Below, piece after piece: positions 11,796 through 26,700 of a DNA stretch of 64,000 nt. Numbering within the stretch: position 1 is the stretch's first letter; each line of letters begins with the position of its first letter. The notes under the pieces were generated by a model. That model ran no database searches and was not told the origin of the DNA. It saw only the letters and a program-made list of their open reading frames with translations. The translations under genes and the position numbers were made by a program. Source of the DNA: Chromobotia macracanthus (lineage: Eukaryota; Chordata; Actinopteri; Cypriniformes; Botiidae); contig JAZGTH010000001.1 of NCBI GenBank assembly GCA_036877525.1, forward strand, positions 5,900,001 to 5,964,000, in the 5' to 3' direction.

Positions 11796-14700
11796 CTGTC
11801 AAAAACAGATCATGATTTGCCCGCTGCATAAAGAGCTACTTGTAGTTTGGGGCTGTATAAATGTATTTAGAACTTTAGAATTTCATTTTCACACCTGGCT
11901 TTCTCATCCAAAAAGGTGTATGGTTTTTGAGGTACTGCCTGCCTTAAAGTGACCTCAGTTTTGATAGAGGGTGCCACTTGCCCTGCAGGTGTTTCTGTTG
12001 TGGCTGAGCTTTCCCATTGTCTTACAGGACTAATACTACTGACTGGATCCACAGGAGGACAGACAGGGGTGGGATTGTCCCAAGTTGTAGCTGGAACAAA
12101 TGTAGGGACAGGGGAAATTGGTCTGCCTACTAAGGGTGCAGCTTTGTATGGCCTTGGAGACACAGTTTGGGTTAGGGTATTAGGAGAAACAACATTTATA
12201 GGACTGGTTGGCTTGGAGAGAACAACAGGAGGGAGGGACTTTTGTGTGTTGAAGCAAGAAACAGGGACCTTGAACGAAGTGTTTGTGATATCACCAGGCT
12301 GTGTTTTTATTCCCACTGAGGTGGGCAATACATTAGCTGTGAAGGGTAAAACTGCAGATTGTGAAGTATTAGGTTCAACTATAGTAGATGAGGTTGTATT
12401 TAAGGCCAGACCTGAATATGTGGAAGAATCAGTAGAGGAAGGTGTCTGTATGGGGGAGTATGAGGCTGCAGAAATAGGACTAAATACATTTGGTTGTGCT
12501 AATGTTACAGTGGATGTCACAACAGGGGAAGAAGCTGAGGAATGTGTCATCACTATACCAGACTGAGAGGTTTGTGCCACTGCAAAGCAAAAATGGGATT
12601 GATGTAAACAGAAATTCTTTATACTGATTGAGAAAGTAAATATTGATTCACATTAACCATCTAATTAAAATTTTTTTTAATCTTGTAACAGAATCTAAAA
12701 TATTAACAAAATGAAAATAAAAAGAAGTACAACTACATTGCTTGCACAGTACCTTCAATATTAATGCCCACTCGTTCTGATACATTACTGTATGGGCCTT
12801 GGCCGGCTTTATTTACACAAGCCACACGAAATTGAAGGGTAGAACCAGATGGAAGATCAGAGGTATTGTAGAAACAATCGGTCAGTCCTGTTGCTACAAT
12901 CAACCATTTATTATCACCTATAGATTTAAAAAGTAACATTTTTTGTAGTTATGACTACACACAATACATGACAATGTATACAATACAAGGAGCAATCTAT
13001 GCCACTGTTTGACTAGTTTAAAGAAATATTGTCAACATAATTTATTTTATCTCTTATAATATCAAAATATTTAATGAGAAATCATATTTTATTCCTGTTA
13101 TAGTTTGTTAGAAAAATAACCATTATGAAACAAGCCTATGCCAACTGTAACAGAGATTTCCTACCCTCAAATTTTCTCTCAAGAGTATATGTGCAATGTG
13201 CTTTGGTGTCTGCTGGTTTCCATAGCACAAGAGCAGTATTATTGTATATCTGTGGAATCTCCGGGGTTCCTGGGCGTTTTGGAACACCTTAAGTTATGTC
13301 AATAAACAAAATATGTGCGTAAGAAAATTGCTTTTGCAAGTTTAAAAAAATTGAGAACATCAAAAACATCTGATCAGCATTAATGCAACCCAAAATGGTG
13401 AACAGTCTAAAGAACTTACAGGCTACAGATATAGTACATGATGTAGTTGTAGAGGCCAGGTTATTGGTGGCTAAACATTCATAGAGTCCAGCATCCCTCT
13501 TAGAAGTATTCATAATCATTAGGAGTTGTCTTCCATCTGGGCAGGCCATTAAGCTAATTCTGTCACACATCTCTAAAGGTTTCTTATCTATGAACAGAAA
13601 AAGGTTAAATAATTCATGCAGCATGTAAGTTTTCAAAATTAAGACTGAATAATATCAATAAAAACACCTTTCTTCCACAATATTTTTGGCTCAGGGCTAC
13701 CAGCAGGAAGACAACAAAGTGTGACTGGATCCCCTTGAAGAAGAACATGGTCTTTAAGTCTGATATGGAAAACTGGAGGGAAGTCTAAAAAATATAAAAG
13801 AACAGTTAAAAATTAAAAAGTTTTTTAAGGTTGTAGCAGATGCTGGATGTCCACATGTCTTAAAAGAGACACTAAAAAGTGTCTCACCTTCTTTTGGAGT
13901 TGAAGGAGCATTTGATTTAGATTGTGTCCTGTCTCTTTTACTTCTGGAAAAACCCCATCTGTCCCACCTAGATCTGCAGTCACTTTCAGGAGCTGTCAAC
14001 AGTAAATTAAACATTTTAATTGCAATTCATTATGTAACAATACGGGTCCCAAATGCAATGCTTTCTAAGTATTATACTTAACAACTTGCAATAGCAGCAA
14101 TTGTGTAACAAATTTTAGATTTGCAATAAATAACTCATAAAAAATGCGTTGCATAAGTATTTCAATATTACATACTCTGAGAGGATTGCTTAGATGCTAA
14201 ATGTGCACTAGAAGTGGAGTTCAGTGATTCTTTGGATTTTGTAGAGGCAGTTTGTGAGGCAAGCTGATTCTCTGGAATGTCCACATTCTTGTGAATGAAC
14301 CCTTCTGACTGAGAGTGATGATGAAGGTAGAGCAAAGGTGTTTTCATTCCTTCATTTTTGGTCTCCTCTCCTGCCCTTTCCTCAGACTGACTTCGTTTTC
14401 CCAACGAAAAACTATGTACTTTTGACTCTAACTTTTTTCGTATTGCCATAACTGGAGAATCATTGATTTTCTTGATATCTTGCTTCTTTTCATTTTTTAT
14501 TGTTTCTTCATCAATGTCTGATTTACTTTCCTTACAGTCTTTTCTGTCCCTTGACTTTTGCACTCTATCAGATATTTCCGAAATTTTTGATTCAAATTTA
14601 TGTCTCACTGTAAGGATAGGTGACTCAGTAACCTTATTATCTTTCTCAAGAGTTCTTGAGGGTTCTTTGTTTGTGTCTGTAGTGAGTTCTGTGTTAACTT

Positions 14701-17700
14701 CCCTTTTGTCTAAGGACTTGCTACGACCCAAAGCCCATGTCACTCGACGTTTGGAAGCTGCAGAATCTGATGACTCCTCTTTTAAAATACCCTCTTTCTT
14801 GTCAACAAATTGCATCCTCCTTACACGCATAGAGAACCTTCCAATGATCCCAAACCCAGAATCCTTTTCCACTTCCCTGAGGTCTTGGACAGACTTGGAC
14901 TTCTTCTGTAGTCCACTTGGAACAAACTCTAATGGTGCACCTACAGGACCAGGTCGATAAACTTCTTCAGCTGACTTCTGAGGTAGAACTGGTGATTTTT
15001 CTTCAGACTTGGTTCTTGTCAATCGTTTCAGGCCACGTGTCAAAGATGATTCCTTCTTCCTAAACCTTGCCTCAAATTCTTTTTCTGAATCAATATTTTT
15101 TATATCAGTTCTAAGAGTTGGGGTACAGAGAGGATTAGATGCCACTTTTGCAAAAACAGCTGGATGTTCAGTGGTAAGTTGTACATCTGTTACATCATTA
15201 TAGTGATTTACCTGCATTATATTAGAAAAATCTGATGCTCTATCATGCGGAAGTATATCAAGAGTTGACTCTGTGTTTTCATTATTTTTGCCTGATAGAT
15301 TGTCCTTAGAGAATGTGTGTTCCTCCATTTTCTGTTTTGTCTTATCAGTGTCATCTGGTGTAGGTACATCCTGAGAAGGAATCATACTCTGGATATCATC
15401 TATAGCCTCTTTCTCAGTCACCTGTTTGTTTTCCAAATCTAATATTGGTGATTTGGATGTAATTTCGGGGTTTGGGTCAGTCATGGTCTGAACTGTGGCC
15501 GGAGATATGGCTTTCTGTGGATTGCCAGCAGAAATTAAGGGAATCTCTAGTGGAGCTCCAGATCTTCTATGCAATGAAATAGACTCTAAGTCTTCCTGAC
15601 TGAAAGAAGCACTCTTCTTGAATACATTCACTTTTGAACAATGTTCTTCAGAGCTGTCAGTGGAGGATGCTCGAGGAAGTCCAGAAGCACTCAACCTGCC
15701 ATGTCTCAAGTTTTGATCCAAAGAGACAGTTTGCCTCACACCATCAACGCCCAGTGTCTCCAGCAAGGGGCCACGAAGACCACTCATGTTCTTGTCAACA
15801 GAGCCACCCCTTAAAAGTCTCTGCCTCATAAGCTCTAATTTTAGAGCATAATCTTCCTTGCTCAGCTTGCCTGTCTTTGGACTATTGCTCCTATTTGGAA
15901 GTTCCATTGAAACTGCCTTTTTCATGTGCTGTTGGCTTTCCTCTGTAGTCTCCTTTGTGTCACTATCTTCAGGTGTGATGTGCAGAAGTGCACTATCAGC
16001 AGAACTTCCTCTTCGCATTAGCGCTCTCCTGGATTTGCCTTTTACCTGCTGAGCTCCCACAGTGGAACCCTTTTGCATGAGTTCCATTGAGTTCTCAGCA
16101 CTCTCTGCAATGTCAAGTTGGCTTACATCCTTCTGTCTATCAGAATGCTGACACCCTGTGCTTTCTACCTGATAAGTGATTTTTTGGTAGAACTCATTAG
16201 ATCCTCTAACAACATTATTATCATCATCCTCATGGATCTCAGTCAGAGACATCCGGGAACCAGAGAACATCATTGTGAGGGGCATGGGGATGAAAGGAAG
16301 TTCATCAATGTCCTCATCGGAGGATGATGATAGAGGTGGTGAGTCCTCTTTAAGGTTTCTAGGCACAGCAAGGGACACATGGTTTGAAGAGTCATCCAAC
16401 AGTTCTGGAATGGACCTCATCACCATTTTGGACTTGTATCTAATAAGTGAACACTGAAACAGACAAAGCCAACACAGTTAGGAAATGGACATTATAATTC
16501 TTTTTTTAAATAAAACATTTTTATGGCTCACCTGCCATTTTCGCCTGGCTAGCACCTGTTTATGTAATATTGTGCTAATGCTCTTTCCTTTTGTAGGGGC
16601 CTAGGAATAAAGTTATGGTTATTGTGTTCTCAATAATGTAAAAGTATATTTTATGACACAACACATATTTTTTAAAATCCATCTTACCCTGAACCAGGAA
16701 TGACCTAGACATTCTGTGGTGTCAGGTCTCCTGAATCACACATGACCGAACATAAAATGTAATACCCTATCACACCATGACAATATTTACAATAGTGAGA
16801 CATATTTATGTAAAAATTCTTAGCAAACACTTACAGTCTGTCTGCTACAAGAAGTTTTATGATAAATCCTTTTGCTTCTCTGCAAAGGTCTTTGAACATC
16901 CTTTCCTCAAATGCAACATTATAGTTCCTGATATTCAGCAGAGTGTCACGGTCATTTTCCCCAGCAAATGGAGAAACTCCAGTTAGGCTGAAAATTATGT
17001 AAATGAAACAGACATGGCACTGTTTCACTGAGCTTTATATTTTCAATACTAACCAGACCTACTGTGCAATAAATTTACACTCTGCATTGGATTTAAAATC
17101 TTATCAGTCATGAGTAGATATACATACCATAAATAACTTATGACTCCCACTGGCCTGTGGGGAGAAAGATTGATATAGAACAAAACTGAGAATAAAAGTG
17201 TATCGAAGAAGTAAGTAAAATAATGTTATATTTTATTTATTTCTTTACCAGATGTCTGTAGATTTAGAGATGGGTAACTGGTTTACAATCTCAGGTGCAA
17301 TAAATTCTGGTGTGCCATATTTGCAGTACTGAACTTCATTTGGTGTGACCTTTACAGCATTTCCAAAATCACAAATACGAATGTCATCATTTCTTCGGTC
17401 TGCCATGAGGATGTTTTCAGGCTGGAGTGCATACACATATAATTACTGACCTCTGAAAAGCCAAGCACAGTAATCTGCACAGTAATAATAAGTAAAGCAT
17501 CCCATTAAAAGTATCCAGTTTTTCTCCTGACCTTTATATCCAGGTGAATTATGTTATTCTGGTGAAGATAGTTGATACCCTTAAGTAGCTGCTGTATGAT
17601 GGACTGAACCTACATACAAAAAATGAACAAAGTATTTATATGGTTTATACAGTATCTGTCAGTAATTGTATTGATTTTAACATAATGCAGCAGCTAATTA

Positions 17701-20700
17701 ATCTTTACTAACACCAACCTCAGATTCCATGATGATTATTCTTTTTGTTATTCTTTCCAGAAGTTGCTCATGACATCTACATAATCATTTAAGGATAATA
17801 TTGAAAAAACAACATCTTATGAAATATATTTAGAGGTCATGAAGAGATTTTTGAGGAAAAGGATACAGTTCAGTAATGATGACTACTACATGCTTCTTTT
17901 CAAATGCATCGTGGAAGTAGAGGATCTTTTCATGGTCTAACTCTGACAGTAGAGCCATCTCTCTCAGGGCAGATGTCTTTCTTTTTGCTCGTGCTGAGAT
18001 AAACTTTGCAACATAATCTATCTTGTCCTTTTTCTGTGTCACTTTCTTGACATATGAAAAAGCCCCCCTGTAAACAAGAATATTAAATGTCCTTAAGATA
18101 GGTCCAAATACAATGCAATAATAATAATTCTATGATATATACAAGATAGTCCTTCTGGCATAGTGTCTGACCTGCCAATCTCTTTGTGTATGTCATAGTA
18201 ATCAGTCAACCTTCGCATCCGACGTAGAATTGTGCCTTTGTCCTCTATTGGCTGCTCCTCTTCCTCCACATTTTTGGCTGTGTAATTATACAATACAATT
18301 CTATAATTATGTAAGTTTTTTTTATAACAATAAGACATTGATTATTTAAGCGATAATGTACAAGAGGCTAGTCATGTCAGAGGGGAAGATATTATCTCTG
18401 GCATGTAAACAATAACAGAACATTGCCATGCAACATTGACACAAAGAGTAGCTTATTGAATAGGTCATAACTGTGTTATTGTGAATAAATCATGGCTATT
18501 GACCGATCATTTAGTTTCAGCCCTCAAATTTACCTGCCAAGAAGCATTCAAAAATATTTATTCCAACAGCACTGAGGCATTTCTGTAGTTACTGTTTACC
18601 TGTATAAAACATTTCACTGTACTACTCACACACTGTACCCACAGTGTACTACACATAGACTGAATTACTGTTTGTCTATGTTAATTCTTTTACAAGATTT
18701 TTTGAGTAATGTAAGTAATTGAATCATTTATTCAACCGATTAGTTCAAAACAATGACTCTGGAATGAAACACCACTGTATTGTGTTGCTCAGGGATTACA
18801 ACAGTTCATCCTGCTTTGGCTTAATTTAAAACCATTTTTGTTGGCTGTGCAAAAATAGTTAACTGTTTCTAAAATGTAAGTTACTTGATATAAGTTTTTG
18901 TTTATTGAATTCTTATATAAAAGCAATATCAAGCTCTCAATTATGCTTAAGATGCCTTAAATTGATTATAGTAAGCTGTTTTAATTAACACATTAATCTG
19001 TTAACCAAACCAACAAACATTTCCACTAATAAGTTGAACTTACCAGTGTGGACAGTAAGTTCAGCCTTACAGGACACTGACCCAGCCAAGTTCTTGGCAG
19101 TACAAGTATAGACCCCTAGATCCTCAAGTTGAGCATTGTGAATCACTAGGGAGCACTCTCTGTCATCATACACAAAGGTAAAATGGCTGCTCTCTGCAAG
19201 AAGAATACTATCCTGCAAGTTAAACAGAAGGTGACAATTTCAAATAAAGAGGCAATTTCATCAAAGATAGCAACAGGATGTTCGGTGAGATAACTGGCAT
19301 GATAATCTATAGACATTACTGACCTTGTACCAGAGGATATCAGGGTCAGGTTTTCCATCCACAATTACGAAGAAATTACATGTTTCCCCCAAACACACAT
19401 CCAAGTCTTCCATAATAATCTCAAATGCAGGGGGTGCTGAAATAGACACCAAAACTCCAATAAAATTTTTTTATAGCTAATAACCATTAAGCACACATAC
19501 TGTACATCAGCAATACATACTGTACATCTCAGTCAAACATCTGGAAAACAACTGTGAAAACAACGTTCTAAATGTTGTGTATAGGTATCCAATAAACAGT
19601 GTAAAAGCAGCTGTTTTATTAATAATGTTAGAAACATATTTCTAAACATTCTAAAATCTTCCAGATGAAAATGCACGCACTAAGTAGTTCAAATAGTTAC
19701 TGCTATCAGGCTAGCAAACATGCTCTGCTATGGAATGTTGTTGATGTGCAACTGTTATGTATGATGTTATATATCAATTAGGAGGAAAAGGACATTCACC
19801 TGCCATTACTAGCTGCAGAGTACAGAGGTCACTGCCATACTGATTGTTTGCCATGAATATGAGCTGGCCTACATCTGTGCTTTTTATTTTGGAAATGTGA
19901 AGGGCATGCTGGTCATCATCAGGCATGGTCATCTCTAATACACCAGGTCTGTGGATCAGCGCCACTCCCCTTCTAGTAAACAATGGCTTTCTCAATATTC
20001 ACAGTCAATACTGTAGTGTAGTTTGATTGTTTATGTTTCAATATGGATTTGGCACTAACCTTTTCCATGTGGGCGTTACCAGGACATGATTAAGAGTAAC
20101 TGTGATGGTGACAGGTTGGTTTTCAACAACATACACAATGTCAGGCTTGTCCAAGATGATTGGCGCTTTGTGTAAGTATTGTCCTGTGGTAAAAAAAAAT
20201 ATGTAGTGAATAATCTGAAGTCAATGGTCAATGACAGTCAGAATTTGTCTAGCACAAAGTCTGCTTTGACCTGCTCAGTTAACTTGCACAAATTATGTAA
20301 GGATATATCAGTTAAATGAAAGTACAGAACACCAAAATTAATATCACCAATAGGTAATAGATATATGGACATGTATTTAAGCACAAATCTTTATACCTCT
20401 GTCAATGAGCTGGACTAGGTCAGTAGGCTGTGAAGGTTTGCTGAATGCCTTTCCAGTGGTACTGAGGACTCTGAAGGAATAACACACTCCTTTACTAAGT
20501 GAAGTGACCATAAAAGAGGTATCTCTCAGACTGGAGGCAATGGTTATCCATTGAATGGAGCCCAAAGTTTGTTGCTGAACAGCATACATGAGCGAATCAG
20601 GATCTAAAATCAATGAAAGGTATAAAAATGGTGCTGCGGTTAATTAATGCACTCAACAAGCACTGACAAATGACAAGAAATGACAAATCTACCAATAGAT

Positions 20701-23700
20701 GAGTCCAGGATTTTTGGTCTTTTCCAGCTCAGTAAGATTGTTCTTCCAGTGATAGATTCAATTACTGGAGGACCATCTGGTGGGTCAGGAAGGACATCTG
20801 TCAAATAGCAAAAATTTAAGTGAAGTGGACACTTGTTATTATGGTTGTTGGTTGTTATTATACTACCATAAGAAGGCTTACCTGATACATACAAATGAGC
20901 ATAACAGGCAGCCTTTCCCACCTTATTGGAAATGACACTTTTATACACACCACTGTGGCCATGACATACAGAGCGAATCACCAGACTGTGGACATCCCTG
21001 TCTAGAGGAGGTACATGTAATGTATGAGAACCTTTCCAGCTAACAGATTTAGGTTGTTTCTCCAATGTTTCCATTAGGCAACAAAATTGTAAAAAAGTTA
21101 CTTTCAAAGTTGTAGGAATGTTCAAAACATCCAGTTATTCGCCGTTGTTCGCTAGGTTACAAGAACATTAATTAAAAATTTTTAATTCTGTAAAAAAAAC
21201 TGAAAATGTTCCACTAACTACTTAAGGGAAAGTTAAAAAATGTTTTACTAATATTACTGCAAGGTAACATTATGGAAAACGTTAATAAATGTTGTTTTAG
21301 ATAATGTTAGCCAACATTCTGAGATTGTCCTTGTTAGCTTAGTTTCTGTTAGACCACAGTCAGTCCTCAGACATTTTTTAATGCTTATGACATGATTTTT
21401 CGTGGACATACGCTGTGTCATCTTCCTGTCATCAGTGCTCACTATCTTCTTGCTGTTATGGTACCAGGTGATGGTGGGGTATGGTAGGCCTGTCACTCTG
21501 CACTTCAGTACTGCCTCTTTCCCTTCAATGACCTCCAGGTCACTGAGTGGCTTTATGAAGTCAGGCATAACCCTGAATTCCATCTCCCCCTCAAACACCT
21601 CAGGTTCCTCAGGGATTGATGGCATCTTTTCTAATTTTGACCTAGGGAGATTGCAAAACAAACAAACTTTCAGAAAGTAAGAAATGAAAACAGTACTTAC
21701 ACTCTACTGAGAAACGTTTGTATTCTTACATGTGAGTAGATATGGCTGGCCGTGATTCCTGTACCAAGAGTTCAGCTGAGCATTCTGCTTCTCCATGAAC
21801 ATTCCGGGCAGTAGCTGTGTAATACCCCTTATTCTCCTGGGTAACATGAGTGATGAGCAGAGAGTGCCGCCCATTGTCTTTGAGAATGTGAATATTATCA
21901 GTCTCCATCACAGGTTGTTCTAGGAAACAAAACTGGGACATGTCTTTGTCAATTTCAATCAATGAAATGGTTCTAAAGCTTGGTTTGTTTTTTACCACAA
22001 TGGGTCCAGGAGACTTCTGGAGCGGGAGATCCGCTGACTTTGCAATCAAATCGTGCAGACCGGCCCTCAATGACCTCCAGTCCTTCCAGTTTCCATGTAA
22101 ATAATGGCTCCTTAGATGGGATCACCAGAAGATTAGCAGTGCACATTAGTTCCTCTGTGCCATGCAAACAGGAAAATGAATTACAGTTAATAATGGAACA
22201 TATTGAGAACAAAGAAGCATTTTTAGAAAGCAAAGTTTATGTAATATTAAAGAATGAATAATATTGATGTACAATTTAATTCCACAGATCCACCTGCTTC
22301 CTTTGATGGGGCTCTAAAGAATTTTTAATCACTGTTAATTTTTAATCACCTACCTTTTGCTGAACTGAGTTTGCAGGTGTATCTTCCACTGTCATTTTCA
22401 TGTACAGATTTGAGTAGAAGACAGCATCGGTGTCCATTAAACTGCATCTTACAAACAAACAGAGCTGGCTGGATCAGCTTCCCATTAGCCAGCCAATCAA
22501 CATCCACATCCTGAGGCCCGGCCATGTAACACTCAAACATGGCTACCTCCCCTGCCTTGACCTTTACATTTTGCACTGGCCTGGTAATTGTCAGACATGG
22601 CTCAGCAGGACCATCTAGGGAGAACAAAACAGTAAACACCAAATATGGAAAGGTCTTACTTGGCTCAAAATACAATTACAAGCATAAACATCTGTGTGTA
22701 ATGCAAAAATGAATACAGTGAGGTCAAAGTTTGAGACGACGGCGAAAATCTTTAAGATTCTGCATTTAAGTAACCATTTAAATATTATGACCTAAACATT
22801 AACCTTTAACTGCACATAATCTATACAGCTCTATGGCTGTGCATTCATTACTTGATGCTACTTCAATTATTGATGCTACTATGATTAGGTATAAAATAAG
22901 GTACAACTGCCCGCAAATGCATTTTAAATGCATTTTAAATGCATTAAATGCCACAACTGCCAAAAACATTTGAAAAGCATTAAAATGCACAATTAAACAA
23001 TTTCACTAATGGTCTCATATCTTTGGACCTCATGAATGAAAAGTTATCTAATTCTCCATGTGGTCTCCCACACTAACCTTTCATCTCCAGTTGGCATTTA
23101 GTCTTTTCATTGCCATATTCATTGCTTATCTTGCAGATATAAACACCAGTATCTGACTTCTGTGCAGATTTAATTTTCATTTCACATTTCCCATCATCCA
23201 TTTCACAGATATTATAATGGTCATCCACTTTGATTGGAACTCTGTTTTTAAACCTGAAAATTGTAATGATCTCTTAAAACACATTCTTCAAATTCTTCAA
23301 CTTATTTTGCCCCTTACTGTTATATATATAATATATAAAGGGATATAAAAAATAACGTCACCAATTGACAACTGGTCTAGGCTGCCCAGACACTTGGACA
23401 CACAATATGACATCACATCCTTCAGTCGCTACTTGATCACTAAGAGGAATCTGTCACAGATATCAATAACATTAATTTATGTTATTTAACTAGATACAGT
23501 ACCATGATAATGCCGGATTCATACTGCACATTTAAAAAATAAACTCTTTCCAAAACACAGTGAAAAAACTTGTCACCTTAAATGATGGGGGTTCTTTAAA
23601 AGGAGACTTATCAGAATTCTGGATACTTTTCAGAATACTGTTCACCCCAAACTCCACCTCTTCCTCTGTAAGACTCAGGAATTCCTCATCAAAGGGCATT

Positions 23701-26700
23701 GGACTAAAACTCGCCTCCACAGGCAAACTTAAATTTCCACCTTGCACCTGAACTGGGACTAATATGGAAAAAAACAAAGCCTGCTATTTTAGGCTGCAAT
23801 TATTATGTCATGCATTTTATGATCAAATGAAATATGTTGTGACACTAAATGTCAGCAATTTAATTCCACCCACTCCAGACGTTTAGAGTCATTACTGCAC
23901 ATGAGTTTCATTTTTCTAACATTTATGTTGCCATGGCAACATATTGCTTGACAACAGAAGGAATTGCAGAGGAAACTGTGATGAATAAAAGCAAACTGAG
24001 TGAGAGTTCTAACTGACCACAGCTGGTGAGATTGCTGGCCTCTGAGCCAATGTTTTTCCTCTTATTAAAGAGGAATCATAGAACAGACACTGTGGCTTCA
24101 TGGAAAATTCCAAGAACATTTCTTGTAAGTGAAGCTGAATGGCATCTGCACTGCAGGGTAGCTAGGTAAAATTTGTGATTTTTAGAAAAAAACAAACAAA
24201 AAAAAAAAAAACAATTACCAGTTAGAACATGACCATCATATTTGTTGAGAAACAAACTATTTTGTCATTGCTCAACAGATTTGATAACATTTTTATTGAT
24301 AATATCAAGCATAGCATATACAACAAGTTATTGAAATATTCACTATATTTATGCATAATTACTTTTGTATACCACTTTTCACAATACATATTTTTTCACA
24401 GCAGATGTAAGGAGAATTGTCCCCACTATGCAAGTCACTGTAAGGAAAACCTTGGGAAGAATGTCTCTTGGTAACATAGTCTCAGTTCCCTGAGAAATGG
24501 AACAAGACACTGCGTCTTTGGTTCACATTATGGGGGAATATGTCTGGATCTGATGTCTAATCACACTAATCTAATTGGCTCAGTGCTTGATGCACATCAG
24601 GTGCACCTGCAGGTATATTGGGGCACCTGTAGAGAGTGTCATTAACTTTTTTTGTCTGAAGGAGATGTAGATAGGTGCCCATGTAGCATGACAACAGGAA
24701 GCAGTGTCTCGATCCCTTTCTCAAGGAACCAAGGTTACATGCGTACACAAGAGACATTCCCTTTCGAAGAAACTCTGGTTTGACACTATAGGGAATGCAC
24801 CCACCATCTTCTAAACAGAAGCCTGCCAAAAATATTTCACACTGTAATGACAAGGAGGTGTTCAACTTTTCCCTTCCTGAGGGTCTTAAGGGGAGCAGAG
24901 GACCCTTGATATTGAGGGTGCCACTCTATTTATATGCCAGAGGACCAGAATTCTAAGGAGAGCTAGTGTCCAGCTTGCTACAACTGCTTGAAACTACTGC
25001 CCTTTAATGGAGCTCAAGGGGAGCAGATGATCTTCTGTAGTAAGGGAATTGCTCTATGCTTGACCCAGGGGGCACGAAGCCCAAAGAAGCCAACAAAAAA
25101 AAATGGCTACCTCCACTCATCTCTGGAAGATAAAGCTCTCGTAGGGGGTGGGCCCTCTATAGAAAGGGTGCTACTCCAATACAACCTGGAAAATAGCATT
25201 TGACAGGAGCCAGCTGATTGCTAACTGCTACCATCCAACACACCACCCCCTTTGCCAGCAAAATGGAAAGGCTGAGGACCCTGTATTATCCCCTCCCACA
25301 ACAGGGGGAGGGTGCAACTTTATTAATCTGTGGGAGTGAGACTTAAAAATGCTGTCCACAATCACATAAAGAAACCCCCATATAAATAACCAAGAGGGCA
25401 GAAACCCACACCAAGAGCTGCTAGAGAGGGGTTTCAGACCTAGGACTGCATGTGTTCAGCAACGACAGGCTTACCATTACACCACAGGAGACTCAGCCCT
25501 TTAGCTGCTCTTCTGACCAGGAGAGCTTCAGGAGAGAAGAAGGCCCGTATTGGGTACAAAATATAATAATAATAATACAAAAAAAATGGTTGTGAATCAG
25601 ACATCAAAGCAATCCTCCGGGGGTGTTTGAACCAAAAACATGTTTTTTTTCCTGATCTATTTGGACCTGGGACAGCCTGTACTAGAAATGTTTGAGGTGG
25701 TGCCCAAACACTGGTCTCTCAATCTATTGACTTCACGTAACCGGCTTACACCACAGGCCTGCTATGATAAATCTGTAATAGGGAGCATCACAGCTGTCAC
25801 TTACAGTGAGACTGAGACTCAATCCACTGAACTGCTAGCCAAGGGGGGCTAACTCCAAACTACTCCTTAGCAAAGCTATTCTATGTATCTTATATGGGGG
25901 ACATCTACAAACAGAACCCCGATATCTGTTGCAGCAGCACAACCATTATTGCTCTTATGATTATAACAATAAGCTAATAAACTCGTGCTAAACTGTGAGA
26001 CTGGACAAAGATTAAGTAGGTCACCATAATCATCACTGGTCCAATAATCAGGCCTGTTAAAGTGTTTATGCAACACTAAAGGACAGGGAAATAAGGAGGC
26101 AGTCCTCAGACATAGGCTGACTTGGCATAGGGGCATCAGTTAAGGTCTTGGACCACTGTGGAATACATTCTCAAAGGCCTGAGACTGTGCCCTCGCTGCT
26201 CTGAAGTTTTTGACCACCATCTGTACAGATGTGCCAAATAGCTAGAGGACAAGACCATCAAGTCGAGGAGAAATCTCTTTTCATTCTCCTCAATTTCAGC
26301 CAATCTCATCCACAAATGTCTCTCTGTGGCCACCATAATTGCCATGGAGCATCTTATAAAAATGGCCACACGTTTGGTGGCCCAGCTCAGCCACTGCATC
26401 AGGGGAAAGTCTCTCCCTGTAATCCAAATCCTTGAGCAGGCTGGCTTGGTATGCCTGTAATACAGCCATTGTATGCAGTGCAGCACCATCCTAACCCGCT
26501 GTTGCATTGTTCTGCCATTCAGATGCGATAAGACCTATAGTGATTCAATTGGCAGAGCCCGCACAGATGAAGCCCCGCCCACTGTGAGATTTCCTGCAAG
26601 CAAATTCCTGTAATTTGCCCATGAATATGGTTAAAAACGAGAAAAATGCAGCTTCTTCCACAATCTCTTTGCCTCAGCATGAAATCAGGTAGAAAGATCA

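Noticed and set aside
11949..12566. 205-residue plus-strand open frame
   Set aside because: Lies antisense to speg exon 36, whose minus-strand reading is supported by splice sites and homology; composition mirrors the Ser/Thr/Pro-rich linker.
14463..14960. 165-residue plus-strand open frame
   Set aside because: Antisense shadow of the speg interkinase exon; no domain and no splice context.
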